Assembly (NCBI RefSeq): GCF_008386575.1
Contig: NZ_VUOA01000020.1
Span: forward strand, 1 to 64,000
Reading direction: 5' to 3'
DNA: 64,000 nt
Source of the DNA: Salinarimonas soli
GTDB lineage: Bacteria; Pseudomonadota; Alphaproteobacteria; Rhizobiales; Beijerinckiaceae
The translations under genes and the position numbers were made by a program. The notes below the pieces were generated by a model. That model worked only from the letters and a program-made list of their open reading frames with translations. It did not search any database and was not told the DNA's origin. Below are positions 7,013 to 14,673 of this stretch, piece after piece (the first letter of the stretch is position 1; each line of letters begins with the position of its first letter).

Positions 7013-7509
7013 GTGGTTCTCTGGTCCGCGCCGGCGCGGGGTCGAATCGGCTGCATGACCAGCCTACACCGAGGCCATCCTGACACCGCTTAGACCTTGT
7101 GCGGACGCCGCAGATGCAGGCCGGGGCGCTGCCAGTGTCGTAACTGGATTGCTGAGCCCGCAGACCGCCCCGAATAAGTGACTGCGAATAACTGCGGAGC
7201 CGGCAAAGGGCCGGCTCATAGCATGAGGCGCACATCCCAGAGGAATTGCCATCATGGCAACGCCCTCGAGAGCAGTAGGCGCGGGTGCACGGGGCCGCGC
7301 CTACAGGGGCCAGTCGACGATGAGCGATCCGCATTGCCGGCGCTCCATAAGGGGATACAGGGACGGGGATTGCTCATGTCGAATGCACGAGGCAAGCTTC
7401 GTGCGCGTCGAGTGTTGATGACGCCTCCAACCTGCGTGCACCTGCCGTTCAGGCCGCGATCTCTCAGCCGGGGCGGCGTCCCAATGTGACATTCGGAAGG
7501 ACTGAAACG
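7013..7509. other. Intergenic stretch, no convincing gene
   Basis: The only candidate is a 54-codon plus-strand frame at 7254-7418 with a good GAGGA ribosome site. Its product is arginine- and cysteine-rich, resembles nothing recognised, and has unremarkable codon use. GCCGGC-type short inverted repeats occur near 7200-7220. Confidence 0.4.
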
Positions 7510-7839
7510 ATGCGCCGAACCCCGGCTGCGGACGAGGCCGAGATATGCCGCCTCTACACGGACGAGAAGATGAGCACCGGGGAAATTTCTCGACGTTTCG
7601 CTGTGTCGCGGGACGCCGTGCGCAACATCCTCGCTCGCAACAGCGTACCTCTGGATCACTCCCGCCGTGGTTTCCGGGTGATGTCACCTGAAAGGCATTA
7701 TGCCATTGCCTCTCGAGGCGGTGCGGCTGTTCCAGCCGAGAAGCGGGCGTTCGCACGAGATCGGACATTAGCTGTCGAAAGCGCACGAAAGGCACGCAGC
7801 CTAGGGGCAAAAGGCCCTGATCGGGACAAAGTAGGTTAG
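7510..7839 (+). CDS. HTH protein with KGG-like C-terminal region, 109 aa
   Basis: ATG 7510 follows GAAGG at 9 nt; a GTG at 7486 has no site. Residues about 8-45 form a simple helix-turn-helix (AEICRLYTDEKMSTGEISRRFAVSRDAVRNIL), similar to the resolvase and transposase Hin-type DNA-binding unit. The C-terminal half (SPERHYAIASRGGAAVPAEK ... DRTLAVESARKARS) resembles the GG-containing repeats of stress-induced KGG proteins. It is likely a small DNA-binding accessory protein. Role unknown. Confidence 0.65.
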   Translation: MRRTPAADEAEICRLYTDEKMSTGEISRRFAVSRDAVRNILARNSVPLDHSRRGFRVMSPERHYAIASRGGAAVPAEKRAFARDRTLAVESARKARSLGAKGPDRDKVG

Positions 7840-7947
7840 TCGCTTGGGGCGGCAACCGCCACGAACGCCGTCGCGACCATGATGGTAGGTTTGCGCGCCC
7901 TTGCCGCCAACGATAAAGCTTAGCCAGGCTGTGAGGGCGTATGCGCC

Positions 7948-8256
7948 ATGTGGTTCGAACGGTGGCGGTGGACCTACATGCTGATGACGCGCATGGACAT
8001 GCCGATCACCAGCCGCCACGGCTCGGCGTTGTTCCTCATGATCGCGCACTCGGCCAAGCACTTCCCGGCCGTGCTGGACAAGGCGATCACGGTGCGGCAG
8101 GCGGTGGTTCTGTCCGCGTTTGGTATGGCTCACAATGAGGACGCTCGCGCAGCGCTCGAGGAACGCCTCAAGCTGCCGGCGCCAGCAGTCCAGCAGCTCC
8201 AATTGCGTCTCGCACGGGCTGCTCGGGAGATAGTGCGGGACGCTCGTCTCGGGTGA
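7948..8256 (+). CDS. Hypothetical protein, 102 aa
   Basis: ATG start after GAGGG. It begins with an aromatic, amphipathic segment (MWFERWRWTYMLMTRMDMP) and continues as helices ending LARAAREIVRDARLG. No signal peptide or known motif. It is alone on the plus strand, between the HTH gene and a minus-strand membrane protein. Function unknown. Confidence 0.55.
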   Translation: MWFERWRWTYMLMTRMDMPITSRHGSALFLMIAHSAKHFPAVLDKAITVRQAVVLSAFGMAHNEDARAALEERLKLPAPAVQQLQLRLARAAREIVRDARLG

Positions 8257-8299
8257 AGGTTCAGGGTGGCAGCCGCAGGAGCCTCGGGGAGCTCTGACC

Positions 8300-8572
8300 T
8301 CACTTCACTCCAGGAGGCTTCTTTCCCGCTTTCCGAACGCGCAACAGCCCATCGGCCGCAGACAGTTCCTCCAGCTCGGCGACTACCCTGCTGACGTCCT
8401 CCCCGATCGCTCCGCGGCGCCTGCGCCATGCCGTGAGCCGGATCGCAATCCATCCCCAAAGCACTCCGGCAAATGGGAAGCTCAGCGCTCCGAGAAACAG
8501 TCCTTGGTATGACGAAATCAAGCCGGCGGTGCCGAGGCCTCCGGTAAGGGCTGCGAGTACGACCGGGAACAT
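8300..8572 (-). CDS. Two-helix membrane protein, 90 aa
   Basis: The first half holds two hydrophobic segments (VVLAALTGGLGTAGLISSYQ and LFLGALSFPFAGVLWGWIAI). A basic stop-transfer sequence (RLTAWRRRRG) and a soluble helical tail ending in lysines follow. This is the topology of a small inner-membrane protein with a cytoplasmic tail. No family is recognised, and no partner genes are adjacent on the same strand. Confidence 0.65.
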   Translation of the reverse strand: MFPVVLAALTGGLGTAGLISSYQGLFLGALSFPFAGVLWGWIAIRLTAWRRRRGAIGEDVSRVVAELEELSAADGLLRVRKAGKKPPGVK

Positions 8573-8626
8573 AGTACACCTTGCGCGACGTACTGAGCAT
8601 ACGCTCGGAAGGAAACGACTTCAGCA

Positions 8627-8761
8627 CTATCGGGATCCTTCGCAATTCGATTGGGTTGCCGAAACAGTTAATTTTTGACGCTCCAGTGCTGCGATGATCC
8701 TGTCCGTCACTGGCCCGAGCGGCGCCTCCTGATCCCTCGTCCCGGGCGACGACGCGTACAT
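8627..8761 (-). CDS. Possible 44-aa hypothetical protein
   Basis: ATG at 8761; the frame contains a plausible helix (GPVTDRIIAALERQKLTV) but no ribosome site or known family. It is listed because the helix looks coded; its existence is uncertain. Confidence 0.28.
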   Translation of the reverse strand: MYASSPGTRDQEAPLGPVTDRIIAALERQKLTVSATQSNCEGSR

Positions 8762-8930
8762 CACGGCGAGACCGCCACGACTTGGATCAGCTCTTGGCAG
8801 GATAGGGGGGCGGGCGCCGCGAGTCGAAATAGCAGAGAGCGCGCCTAACACCCACAAATTTGCAGCGAAGGCTGTCTTTCTCGACAATGGCTGTAAAGGC
8901 CCGTTAGCGCCTGAGTGGCAGGTATCAGCA

Positions 8931-9116
8931 ATGATCACGGCCACCCACATCTCGTTTCTCGGCACCACCCTTGTGGCCGCAGTGCTTCTCGGACTCGTGG
9001 CCGAGCTGATGTGGGCGGGAGAGAATGAGCGCGATCCCAGCATCCTGAAGCGGCTGAAGCTCCGGCGCTGGCTAAAACTACCTTGGAAACGGAGCAGCAA
9101 GCGCAGTCAGAGATGA
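8931..9116 (+). CDS. Single-span membrane microprotein, 61 aa
   Basis: ATG start; an N-terminal hydrophobic helix (ISFLGTTLVAAVLLGLVAEL) is followed by a very basic tail (RLKLRRWLKLPWKRSSKRSQ). This gives an N-out, positive-inside small membrane protein. It precedes another single-span microprotein at 9221. No family known. Confidence 0.5.
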   Translation: MITATHISFLGTTLVAAVLLGLVAELMWAGENERDPSILKRLKLRRWLKLPWKRSSKRSQR

Positions 9117-9220
9117 TCTGCTCCGATGTCGCTGCTGCTGATAGAAGTTGTGTTATGTTCAGGTTCTGCGGCGGATCAGGCCCCGGCGGAGAGCTAACTG
9201 CCTCGTTCGAGGACGCTCCC

Positions 9221-9382
9221 ATGAACCAGCTATCCCGAGACGACACGTCCCAGACCCGTCACATCAGCCTGGCACCGGTCCACCCGAGCGAGCCCATGTG
9301 GACGCTGCTCGCACTCGGCGCGATCATCGTAAGCGCAGCCGGAGGGGTGATGTTCGTGCTCTATGCGGCTTTCGTCCTGTGA
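9221..9382 (+). CDS. Single-span membrane microprotein, 53 aa
   Basis: ATG 9221 has GAGG 8 nt upstream. A polar N-terminus (MNQLSRDDTSQTRHISLAPV) leads into PSEPMWTLLAL and a hydrophobic helix to the C-terminus. The segment PSEPMWTLLAL matches PTDPVWPILAL of the 53-residue protein at 13103-13264 in position and spacing, so the two look like divergent members of one family. Function unknown. Confidence 0.55.
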   Translation: MNQLSRDDTSQTRHISLAPVHPSEPMWTLLALGAIIVSAAGGVMFVLYAAFVL

Positions 9383-9480
9383 GGCTTGCTCCGTAGCGAC
9401 CGCTCGGGTGAGCACCCCGTAAGCGTCCAGGCGAGAACAGGTGCTTCCCGGGAGCGCAAGCCGTAGTCGCGTGCCGGCCT

Positions 9481-9508
9481 CATCTTTAGCGGAATAGCAG
9501 CTTTAGCA
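9481..9508 (+). repeat. TTAGC-unit repeat, copy B
   Basis: Reads CATCTTTAGCGGAATAGCAG then CTTTAGCA. The middle unit is degenerate (ATAGC). It lies in the 314-nt gap between the 53-residue microprotein and the convergent Ros/MucR gene, which otherwise holds nothing recognisable. Confidence 0.55.
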
Positions 9509-9696
9509 GCATGGCAGGACTCCTGCGTCATGTGAGTCCACCAGCCGCTTTCCGATCCCTATGATGCCGTAAAGCCATGTCAGGCAACGCTTTCGGAGGC
9601 GTAAGTCGTATTCATTCAAGGGGAGCACCTGCCCTATGCGGGGCACGAGGATAAGCTCGAGACGGACGCCTCTAACCTAGCCGCCCCCGAAGCGAC

Positions 9697-10116
9697 CTAC
9701 TTTGCCCGCGCTTTCCGACGAAACTGACTGAGACCCATCTCCTTTGCGCGCTGTGATCTCTGCTGCGAGTAGTTCACGGCAACCATCGGGTAGTCGTGTG
9801 GAAGCCCCCACTTCGACCGGTACGCCTCCGGGGTCATGCCTCGCGCGCGAAGGTGCCGCCTCAGAGAGCGATAGGGTTTCCCGTCCTCCAGACTGATCAG
9901 GAAGTCGGGCGTCACCGTCCTCCGGATCGGTATGTGTGGCTCTGGGCGCGCTGGCTTCGAGGCAGGTCGCTTCTCTAACGCCACGAGGGCGGTATGTACC
10001 GACCCGATCAACTCCTGAACCTCTGCAAGCGTCAGGTGATTTTGCGACACGTAGGCCGCCATGATGTCCGCTGTAAGTTGGATGAGCCGTACGCGCTGGC
10101 TACCCTCGGCGACCAT
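9697..10116 (-). CDS. Ros/MucR-family transcriptional regulator lacking zinc cysteines
   Basis: Start set at ATG 10116 (GGAG upstream), which gives 139 residues and the family's usual N-terminus (IQLTADIMAAYVSQNHLTLAEVQ); the open frame extends further up without support. The C-terminal DNA-binding domain reads DFLISLEDGKPYRSLRRHLR, then GMTPEAYRSKWGLPHDYPMV, then SQQRSQRAKEMGL. In Ros and MucR the first zinc ligand is a cysteine in xCLEDG; here it is serine. Zinc-free Ros homologues are known from Mesorhizobium, so the protein may still fold and bind DNA. Family members repress AT-rich promoters, including horizontally acquired ones. Confidence 0.85.
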   Translation of the reverse strand: MVAEGSQRVRLIQLTADIMAAYVSQNHLTLAEVQELIGSVHTALVALEKRPASKPARPEPHIPIRRTVTPDFLISLEDGKPYRSLRRHLRARGMTPEAYRSKWGLPHDYPMVAVNYSQQRSQRAKEMGLSQFRRKARAK

Positions 10117-10341
10117 GTTTTGTAACTCCGGATCCGTGATGCCTGCACGATCTGGCGCGTCAGCAGGGTAGGTCAATGCCCTCGCTAGCAGCGACGAGGC
10201 TGCCCGAACCACTCTCAATCGCTTCCGGCCGCACCTTTCGTGGTCGCCGCTTGAGCGGCTAGCAACATACAAGGCGCCCTGGCCTCAAGGATGTGAAGCG
10301 CCGGGTTGGACAGCGGCATGACCGTTCCGCCGTCACGCAAG

Positions 10342-10650
10342 TCACGCCCCATCGCGGCTTTGGTTCGGCCCACAATCTTCGGCGCCACGGTGGACGCCAG
10401 CGCTTCCATCTTCAGCGGTCCGTTCCGTCAGCCAGAAGACGGCAGCCGAGCCGAGCAGAAATCCTGCCTGTAGTGCGAACCACATCACGACGGTCTCGAC
10501 GAGCACACCTCCGAGCGGGATGTCCATGACGGTGTAGCGAGCGCCCTGGGCGATCATGACGGCGATGCTCATTAGCGCGAGCGCATAGACCCGAAACAGG
10601 GTACCGAGTAACGTGCCACAAAAAAGGGAGCCGACAGATAAAATTAGCAT
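10342..10650 (-). CDS. Small integral membrane protein, 102 aa
   Basis: Three hydrophobic segments are visible (MLILSVGSLFCGTLLGTLF, YALALMSIAVMIAQ, ETVVMWFALQAGFLLGSAAV), followed by a polar tail rich in glycine and arginine. Start at ATG 10650. The spacing suits a three-span inner-membrane protein with a cytoplasmic tail. No family recognised; it is not in an evident operon. Confidence 0.6.
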   Translation of the reverse strand: MLILSVGSLFCGTLLGTLFRVYALALMSIAVMIAQGARYTVMDIPLGGVLVETVVMWFALQAGFLLGSAAVFWLTERTAEDGSAGVHRGAEDCGPNQSRDGA

Positions 10651-11198
10651 GAAAAACCCTCAACGTTCGCACTTACCTTAGCAAGTTGTCATTCTTATCG
10701 TAACCTTGCATCGTAAACTCAGTAAACACGGACAACTGAAGTCAAAACGGCGCAGATATGTAAATTTTTATGATCCCGAAGCGGTCGCGACTGCACACCA
10801 GACCGCAGGCGGGGCACGACTACAGGCGCATTTGCTTGGTAAATAAGGTGAGCAGATTGTCGCAGCTGTGTGGCTGCTTCATCCCGGCCGAGGCTGCCCC
10901 TCCACGACATCCACCGATTGGGAGGTCTCGATTACGCCCACCTGCCTCGTCCTTAGCAGATTAGCAGCTTTAGCCGAAACGCGGCCAAACGGGCTGCAGG
11001 CGACGCGACATGCACTGGAGCTATGACCGCCAACGTTGCGGCTCAGTGACGAGCAATATCACCACGCACACGACGGGCGTCGGCTGAGCGGCAACCAAAG
11101 CTTCATCGAAAATAAGCATTGCTTAACTACTCATCGATAGCTGGACGGGTAAGCGGGAACTGGTTTTACCCCTGCGCGTAAAACCGCATCCTATTTTG
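10651..11198. other. AT-richer intergenic region
   Basis: No supported gene in 548 nt. It contains TTAGC repeat copy C and, just before the PilZ gene, a locally AT-rich stretch (10680-10770 and 11100-11195) suitable for promoters of both flanking genes. GGTTTTACCC near 11163 and GTAAAACC near 11178 give a short imperfect inverted repeat. Confidence 0.45.
10950..10974 (+). repeat. TTAGC-unit repeat, copy C
   Basis: TCCTTAGCAGATTAGCAG then CTTTAGC; apart from one G-to-C change it equals copy A over 25 bases. The upstream flank (ACCTGCCTCG) resembles that of copy D (ACCTGGCTCA), so the conserved element may be about 35 bp. Confidence 0.6.
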
Positions 11199-11609
11199 AT
11201 GAGCGATAAGCCCATGCAAGACAGCCGCTCAGCGCCCCGCCAGCGCGCATTTCTACAAGGCCGGATCATATTCAACGGTGGCAACGCGACGCTCGATTGC
11301 ACGATCCGGGACTGGTCAGCCGGCGGCGCGCGGCTTGAGCTCACCAACACGGTCACGATCCCGGATCGCTTCGACCTGTTGGTGCCTCAGAAGGCGGCGA
11401 CCTACCAGGCAACGATCGCTTGGCGGCGAGAGAACGCAGTCGGTGTCTCGTTCCTCGACGACCGTGCGCAGGGGCCCGCTCTCAAACACCGATCATCGCT
11501 CGACGAAAGAGTTCGGGATCTGGAAGCCGAAGTTGCCGATCTGCGGCGCATCCTGGCGCGGATGGAGGCGCGCTTCGGCAGAGGCGATCCTGCACCTGGC
11601 ATCGGCTAG
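11199..11609 (+). CDS. PilZ-domain protein with C-terminal coiled coil, 136 aa
   Basis: Residues about 10-95 form a PilZ domain. The arginine motif lies in RSAPRQRAFLQGRI and the second c-di-GMP motif is DWSAGGARLE (D/NxSxxG). The C-terminal 40 residues (LDERVRDLEAEVADLRRILA) are a heptad-patterned coiled coil, so dimerisation is likely. ATG 11199 is preferred over the in-frame TTG just before it. PilZ proteins of this short type read cyclic-di-GMP in the cytoplasm and act on partner proteins, often in motility or polysaccharide control. The partner is not visible here. Confidence 0.85.
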   Translation: MSDKPMQDSRSAPRQRAFLQGRIIFNGGNATLDCTIRDWSAGGARLELTNTVTIPDRFDLLVPQKAATYQATIAWRRENAVGVSFLDDRAQGPALKHRSSLDERVRDLEAEVADLRRILARMEARFGRGDPAPGIG

Positions 11610-11844
11610 ACGTTCAGTCCCGGGGTGGGGTGCGTCGGAATGGTCCCGCACGGCACTGCCGCGTTGATGCTGGCTCCCGTTGCGCCAGGTCACACGAAGA
11701 GGGGCCGTGTCGTATGAACCCCTTTGGTGCGGGCGCTACGGCGTGGCGTGATTGCCATGGCAGTTCCACCTTTCCCGGCGCGCCAGTTCCAATGCGTAAC
11801 GATATCGAACCGGCACGACCTCACTGCGGCGCCTACCTGGCTCA

Positions 11845-11873
11845 TCCTTAGCGGCTTAGCAGGTCTACCAGGC
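11845..11873 (+). repeat. TTAGC-unit repeat, copy D
   Basis: TCCTTAGCGGCTTAGCAGGT then CTACCAGGC; the third unit is degraded. It begins about 20 nt beyond the premature end of the AraC-family gene, and GCTAAAGC at the stop codon is an inverted copy of one repeat unit. Confidence 0.5.
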
Positions 11874-11893
11874 TTTGCGGCTTGGAGCGGCCG

Positions 11894-12703
11894 CTAAAGC
11901 CGGGGATCCGAGAGCAAGCTCCTCGCTCGCTCGATGCGTCGCTTGGTGAGCCAGAGCCAGGGGGGCATCCCCGTGCTCGCCGTGAACGCTCGAGACAGGT
12001 TCACCTCGGGAATGCCGGTACTCCTAGCGAGTTCGGCGAGGCTCGGATCACGGTCGAGGCACGTGTCGAGGTACTCCCTCACGCTCTCTGCAAGGTGCGG
12101 CGCAAGCCGGCTGTCCGCAGCCGCCGGCTCCGGAAGGGTGAGCGTCGAATGCCGTTGCAGCAGCCGGAGGCCGAGCACGAGGGCGCGGCTGTCCATCTCC
12201 AGGGTGGACGGCGGATCCCGCCAGTCGAAAGCACGGTCGAGATAGGCGTCGCTCAAGCGGCGGAGCAGCGGGTCGTTTCCGAACACTCGGTCGTCGCGCA
12301 ACAGATCCGGCCTGTCGCCGGCGCCGCCGTAGCACTCCCGCGCGAGGGTGCGGATGAGGGCGTTCGAGAAGTACAGGTGGATGAAGCGGACCGGGCCGTC
12401 GGCCCAGTAGTGCACCGGCATCCGCTCGGGGACGATCGAAACCGAGTCAGCCTCCATGCTGTCCTGGTGAATGACGCCGCCGTAGCGACGGCCGCGGACC
12501 GGCGGGCCTTGTAGGCGGTAGGTCAGGATGTGGTGTGGGAGATCGTCCTCCTTGTTGGGCGTGTCGAAGCCCGCTGGCGCCGACCAGACTGCGGCGGACA
12601 TGTTCCACCTCTGCCCCATGCCGACAGCGCGCTCGCAGCGCAGCGCGTAGCGATCCGTCAGGAGATCGGCGTGCTCAGACCGTTCGATCGCGAACTCGCC
12701 CAT
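11894..12703 (-). pseudogene. AraC-family regulator truncated in its second helix-turn-helix
   Basis: The product keeps an N-terminal sensing domain (about residues 1-165, including a cupin-like strand region VSIVPERMPVHYW) and the first AraC helix-turn-helix (PSLAELARSTGIPEVNLSRA). It stops at ERARSLLSDPRL, where AraC proteins continue with a second helix-turn-helix of about 45 residues. The stop lies 20 nt from a TTAGC repeat. Loss of the second helix-turn-helix normally abolishes specific binding, so the gene is probably dead or encodes an altered protein. The start (ATG 12703) and the rest look intact. Confidence 0.75.
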
Positions 12704-13102
12704 GGCTCAAAACCTCAGGTCGGATCCCGCGCGGTCCGGCGCCGCCCTGGAGAGAGGTGGTGGCACCCTGACAAGCGCGTCAGGAAGAATCACTTGGGGT
12801 GCAATTCCCTCGATCAGCAATCAGATGAGAGTGCCAGTCTCTGGTGCTCCTGGCTACCCCACGTCTAACTCAAGGCTCGCCGGTGAGAGCCCGTCTGCCC
12901 GTAAACTTTGTTGCGGGGCGATAGCGGGGCACGGCAGCGTCCTCGGCCTGGGGCGTCCTGAACCACGATGGAGCTGGCTGGTCCTCCGTTCAGAGGATGG
13001 CGGCTCGGCGACGATTAACCTAGAACAACGCGTGAGGCCCTTGGGCCCTTACGGCTCACGGCTATACCGTCGTGAGCGGTGAAATGCGTCAGAGCCACGG
13101 CC
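12704..13102. other. Intergenic region, no gene seen
   Basis: 399 nt between the divergent AraC remnant and a microprotein gene. Frames here are short and arginine-rich, as expected by chance at this GC content. Nothing further recognised. Confidence 0.45.
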
Positions 13103-13264
13103 ATGCCCAGCAAGCCGAATGTGGACGCTCCAGCCATAGCCTCTGCCGAACAGCCTACGGATCCCGTGTGGCCGATCCTCGCTCTCGCATTCGGGGGCGC
13201 CATGACGGTGGGCTGGACCTGCTTCCTCGTATGGGAGTTGCTCTGGCTCGTCGGGGTCGTCTGA
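13103..13264 (+). CDS. Single-span membrane microprotein, 53 aa
   Basis: ATG 13103 (a GTG at 13079 is also in frame). A polar N-terminus (MPSKPNVDAPAIASAEQ), then PTDPVWPILAL and a tryptophan-rich hydrophobic C-terminal helix. It shares size, layout and the P-x-x-P-x-W-x-x-LAL motif with the protein at 9221-9382. Function unknown. Confidence 0.55.
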   Translation: MPSKPNVDAPAIASAEQPTDPVWPILALAFGGAMTVGWTCFLVWELLWLVGVV

Positions 13265-13626
13265 GTCGAGGCGGGGTCTGGTCGATCACCGGAGCTTGGT
13301 ACGCACCTTCCAGGACGATAGCCACGCAGACGAGCCACAGGCACAGGATCTCAAGCATGCAGATCTCTCCCCGGTGGACCTCACTCCACCGGCTCTCGTT
13401 TCACGACCGCTGCCACAATCGCTAACGAAGGCTGCCCGATCAGGTTCTGCCTGGCTCCGCGGCAAAGTTGCCGTCCGCCAAAACGACTGCTGCGAGGCGG
13501 CCCACGTCAGCGAAGGCGGGTCAGGTTTGGAGACGCTGGCACTTTCCTCGCTAATTTGAGGAGAAAGCCCGGTGTTTCGATGATCAGGGCAAAGTACCGT
13601 TAGGACGGCGGCTGCAAGCTCATCGC
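13265..13626. other. Intergenic region, no gene seen
   Basis: 362 nt without a supported frame; the open plus-strand frame at 13296-13559 has poor codon use and no start signal. Confidence 0.4.
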
Positions 13627-13791
13627 ATGAGCACACCCATCATCGTCCTCTTTGTCGTGATTACCGGTTGCGGTGCCGCCCTCCTAGGCTGCGGTGCACT
13701 GCTGATGCAATACCACGAGGAGCGAAGCCGGGGCGCCGAGCAGAAGCGACAACGCTTGAACCGCCGCTGGACGGACAAGCTGGAGAGCTGA
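13627..13791 (+). CDS. Single-span membrane microprotein, 54 aa
   Basis: ATG 13627; a hydrophobic helix (IIVLFVVITGCGAALLGCGA) followed by a charged cytoplasmic tail (EERSRGAEQKRQRLNRRW). The pattern is that of a type I or tail-exposed bitopic microprotein. No homologue known to me; one of several such genes in this region. Confidence 0.5.
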   Translation: MSTPIIVLFVVITGCGAALLGCGALLMQYHEERSRGAEQKRQRLNRRWTDKLES

Positions 13792-13825
13792 CGTGCCAAC
13801 TGCGGCGGCTGGCGGACTCAGGCTT

Positions 13826-13893
13826 GTACCTGCCGGGGAGGTAATCATCCGCGTTGGGCGGCCTGCCCCCGACCAAGCCGGCCGAGCTGGCAA
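13826..13893 (-). pseudogene. C-terminal scrap of a second terminase small subunit
   Basis: Read on the minus strand this encodes GLVGGRPPNADDYLPGRYKP, which parallels GLLAGVPPDVEAYLSGRYKP at the C-terminus of the P27 terminase small subunit gene starting at 14673. DNA similarity extends over about 65 bases but is clearly diverged, so it is not a recent duplication. It is the leftover end of another phage's terS gene. Confidence 0.6.
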
Positions 13894-13914
13894 TTTGGGC
13901 TGAGAGGTTCCTCC

Positions 13915-14127
13915 GTGCTGTTGAAGATCCTGTCCTTTGCCGCAGCCTTCCTGATGATCCTCTTTGCGGTGCGCAGCCGCATCGCCCCGTTCCTGCCAAA
14001 GCAGGCGCGGGCCGCCATGGACGCTCGCGTCGAGCGGGCGACGAACTCACTGATGATCGCAGGCGCCGTCGCGGTGCTCCTGATCGTGAGCTTCCTGCTC
14101 CTCCTTCACTGGCTCGATCGCGCCTGA
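13915..14127 (+). CDS. Two-helix membrane microprotein, 70 aa
   Basis: GTG start with GAGG upstream. Two hydrophobic segments (ILSFAAAFLMILFAV and SLMIAGAVAVLLIVSFLLLL) flank a basic amphipathic linker (RSRIAPFLPKQARAAMDAR), so both ends are probably periplasmic or both cytoplasmic. It lies just outside the terminase end of the island. Function unknown; size and shape would also suit a phage or island accessory membrane protein. Confidence 0.6.
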   Translation: MLLKILSFAAAFLMILFAVRSRIAPFLPKQARAAMDARVERATNSLMIAGAVAVLLIVSFLLLLHWLDRA

Positions 14128-14154
14128 TCTGACCCGTCGTACAGGTGCAGTCAC

Positions 14155-14673
14155 TCAGGGCTTGTACCGGCCCGAGAGGTAAGCCTCGACATCGGGCGGC
14201 ACGCCCGCGAGCAGGCCGGTATACTCGCCCCTTGTGTCCTCCCACGGCTTGGGCCCAATCGGCCGCACCGCCACCCGCGTGCGCGACACCGGCGAGAGAC
14301 CCAGCTCCGCCGCAAACCGCTGCATCAGCTCCACCTGCTTGTTGGCGATCGCCAGCCACGGGCTTTGCTGGATCACCCCGGACGCAAGCCGGATCACCAT
14401 CGGGGTCTCCTTCAGCTTGCGCTCCGCCTCCACCCAGCGCCCATACGCCTGGCAGTAGGAGGCCAGCACCGCCCGGTCGAGCTCCGTGATCATGCCCAGC
14501 AGCACCATCTGCCGCGCCACCCGCTTCCACTCCGCCTTGGCGCTCGGGTTCAGGTGCGCCGGACAGGTCGGCACAGCCACCCCGGGCCGCGGCTCGCGTC
14601 GGTTCAGGGGCCGCTTGCCGGGATTGCCGTGGATCACCTTCAGCGCCGTTGGCGTGGGCTTACGTCCCCGCAT
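14155..14673 (-). CDS. Phage terminase small subunit, P27 family
   Basis: ATG 14673 chosen because the protein then begins MRGRKPTPTALKVIHGNPGK, the standard P27 N-terminus; an upstream GTG is less likely. 172 residues. Further family features are the RPLNRREPRP segment, the helical middle (LDRAVLASYCQAYGRWVEAE) and the C-terminal YLSGRYKP. TerS binds phage pac or cos DNA and loads the large terminase for packaging. No large terminase follows, which is unusual for a prophage but expected for a satellite that redirects a helper's machinery. The start lies inside the 3' end of the preceding 54-residue gene. Confidence 0.88.
   Translation of the reverse strand: MRGRKPTPTALKVIHGNPGKRPLNRREPRPGVAVPTCPAHLNPSAKAEWKRVARQMVLLGMITELDRAVLASYCQAYGRWVEAERKLKETPMVIRLASGVIQQSPWLAIANKQVELMQRFAAELGLSPVSRTRVAVRPIGPKPWEDTRGEYTGLLAGVPPDVEAYLSGRYKP

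Noticed and set aside
6896-7093. Plus-strand 65-codon open frame starting with GTG
   Set aside because: It overlaps the minus-strand 59-codon frame (6833-7012), whose amino-acid pattern and helices look far more like real protein; the plus frame lacks a ribosome site.
7254-7418. 54-codon frame with a good GAGGA site
   Set aside because: Product is arginine/cysteine-rich without structure-like patterning and the codon use is that of non-coding DNA; kept only as a note.
13826-14220. Reading the two terS ends as attachment-site direct repeats of the island
   Set aside because: The copies differ at many positions and lie on the same side of the island, so they are gene homologues, not att duplications.
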